Assembly (NCBI GenBank): GCA_041676645.1
Contig: JBAYRO010000131.1
Coordinates: 1 to 6,709 of the forward strand
DNA from: JAMLIN01 sp041676645
Lineage (GTDB): Bacteria; Pseudomonadota; Gammaproteobacteria; Burkholderiales; Burkholderiaceae_E
Length of the DNA stretch: 6,709 nt
Direction: 5' to 3'
Below are positions 6,542 to 6,709 of this stretch, piece by piece. The notes beneath the pieces are model-generated. The model saw only the letters and a list, made by a program, of their open reading frames with translations, was not told the origin of the DNA and did not search any database. Each line of letters starts with the position of its first letter. Position 1 is the first letter of the stretch. The position numbers were made by a program, and so were the translations under genes.

Positions 6542-6586
6542 TGCGCCTGTCCCAGGTGGGTGTCGGTCGGCCGGATCAGCCCGGGA

Positions 6587-6616
6587 AGTTTTGGCTCCGG
6601 CCGGCGGCTGCGCCGC
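6587..6616. repeat. 30-base direct repeat, copy 1
   Basis: An exact 30-base sequence beginning AGTTTTGGCTCC and ending GGCTGCGCCGC recurs at 6680-6709, a period of 93 bases. It contains the palindrome CCGGCCGG. Confidence 0.85.
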
Positions 6617-6617
6617 C
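6603..6617. repeat. hairpin inside direct repeat copy 1
   Basis: GGCGGC at 6603-6608 pairs with GCCGCC at 6612-6617 around the loop TGC. The same structure occurs in copy 2 (6696-6709), with its last base beyond the window. Confidence 0.65.
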
Positions 6618-6619
6618 TT

Positions 6620-6638
6620 GACTTGCCTTCGGCAAGTC
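6620..6638. repeat. hairpin between the direct repeats
   Basis: GACTTGCC at 6620-6627 pairs perfectly with GGCAAGTC at 6631-6638 around the loop TTC. It is not followed by a T-run on + or preceded by an A-run that would make a terminator on -. Confidence 0.65.
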
Positions 6639-6660
6639 AGCCTTCACCGAAACTTTCCTG

Positions 6661-6675
6661 GCTGATTCCATCAGC
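6661..6675. repeat. short hairpin before direct repeat copy 2
   Basis: GCTGA at 6661-6665 pairs with TCAGC at 6671-6675 around TTCCA. The left arm overlaps the end of the long-range inverted repeat, so the two foldings are mutually exclusive. Confidence 0.4.
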
Positions 6676-6679
6676 TTCC

Positions 6680-6709
6680 AGTTTTGGCTCCGGCCGGCGG
6701 CTGCGCCGC
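6680..6709. repeat. 30-base direct repeat, copy 2 (at window edge)
   Basis: Identical over 30 bases to 6587-6616. The match runs to the last base of the window, so the true repeat may be longer and further copies may follow. Confidence 0.85.

Larger units (their letters stand above)
6575..6666. repeat. imperfect long-range inverted repeat flanking the hairpins
   Basis: The segment at 6575-6592 (ATCAGCCCGGGAAGTTTT) matches the reverse complement of 6649-6666 (GAAACTTTCCTGGCTGAT) at 15 of 18 positions. The two arms enclose the two central hairpins, so the RNA could fold into a branched structure. Confidence 0.5.
6542..6709. other. repeat- and hairpin-rich region upstream of pilU
   Basis: There are 168 bases without a recognisable gene, continuing past the window edge. 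The region holds two copies of a 30-base direct repeat and several hairpins (listed separately). It is also the 5' region of pilU, but no convincing -35/-10 or sigma-54 promoter could be read on the minus strand. The arrangement resembles REP-type palindromic intergenic sequence; that classification is inference. Confidence 0.55.

Noticed and set aside
6619..6647. TTGACT as a -35 promoter element on the plus strand
   Set aside because: No -10-like sequence lies about 17 bases downstream, and the hexamer is part of a hairpin arm.
5946..6665. 239-codon open frame on the plus strand opposite pilU
   Set aside because: It is complementary to conserved ATPase motifs of pilU, and its C-terminal part runs into the repeats; a shadow frame.
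6587..6709. Possible CRISPR array
   Set aside because: Only two copies 93 bases apart are present, the spacer contains its own hairpins, and no cas genes are nearby.

Overview
The window is a GC-rich stretch of a bacterial chromosome carrying mostly housekeeping genes. The gene order leuS-lptE-holA-proA-hemJ, the outer-membrane LPS gene (lptE), the type IV pilus ATPase PilU with the N-terminus usual in betaproteobacteria, and GC-rich palindromic intergenic sequence all suggest a betaproteobacterium, probably of the Burkholderiales or a close relative. That placement is inference from protein likeness and gene order; no rRNA or other phylogenetic marker is present.

Positions 1-1646 (+ strand) hold the 3' end of leuS, then lptE (LPS-transport lipoprotein) and holA (DNA polymerase III delta subunit). 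They are packed as one operon: 7 bases separate leuS and lptE, and lptE and holA share an ATGA. Positions 1647-1804 are a 158-base gap with three perfect stem-loops in a row; the last one ends on the base before the proA start codon. Positions 1805-5376 (+) hold proA (proline synthesis), hemJ (protoporphyrinogen oxidase family), a kappa-class GST/HCCA-isomerase-like protein, and a THUMP-domain rRNA methyltransferase of the RlmL type. Spacing is 0 bases, 28 bases, and an 11-base overlap if the methyltransferase uses a TTG start. Positions 5408-6541 (- strand) hold pilU, convergent with the methyltransferase across a 31-base gap. Positions 6542-6709, upstream of pilU, contain an exact 30-base direct repeat 93 bases apart, plus several hairpins, and run off the window end.

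The genes do not form one pathway. They are a conserved neighbourhood of unrelated core functions: translation, envelope biogenesis, replication, proline and haem synthesis, rRNA modification and twitching motility. I found no phage genes, transposase, CRISPR array, tRNA, rRNA or defence module, and no convincing undescribed protein system. The least explained DNA is the two hairpin-rich intergenic regions, above all the stem-loop abutting the proA start codon and the repeat unit upstream of pilU.
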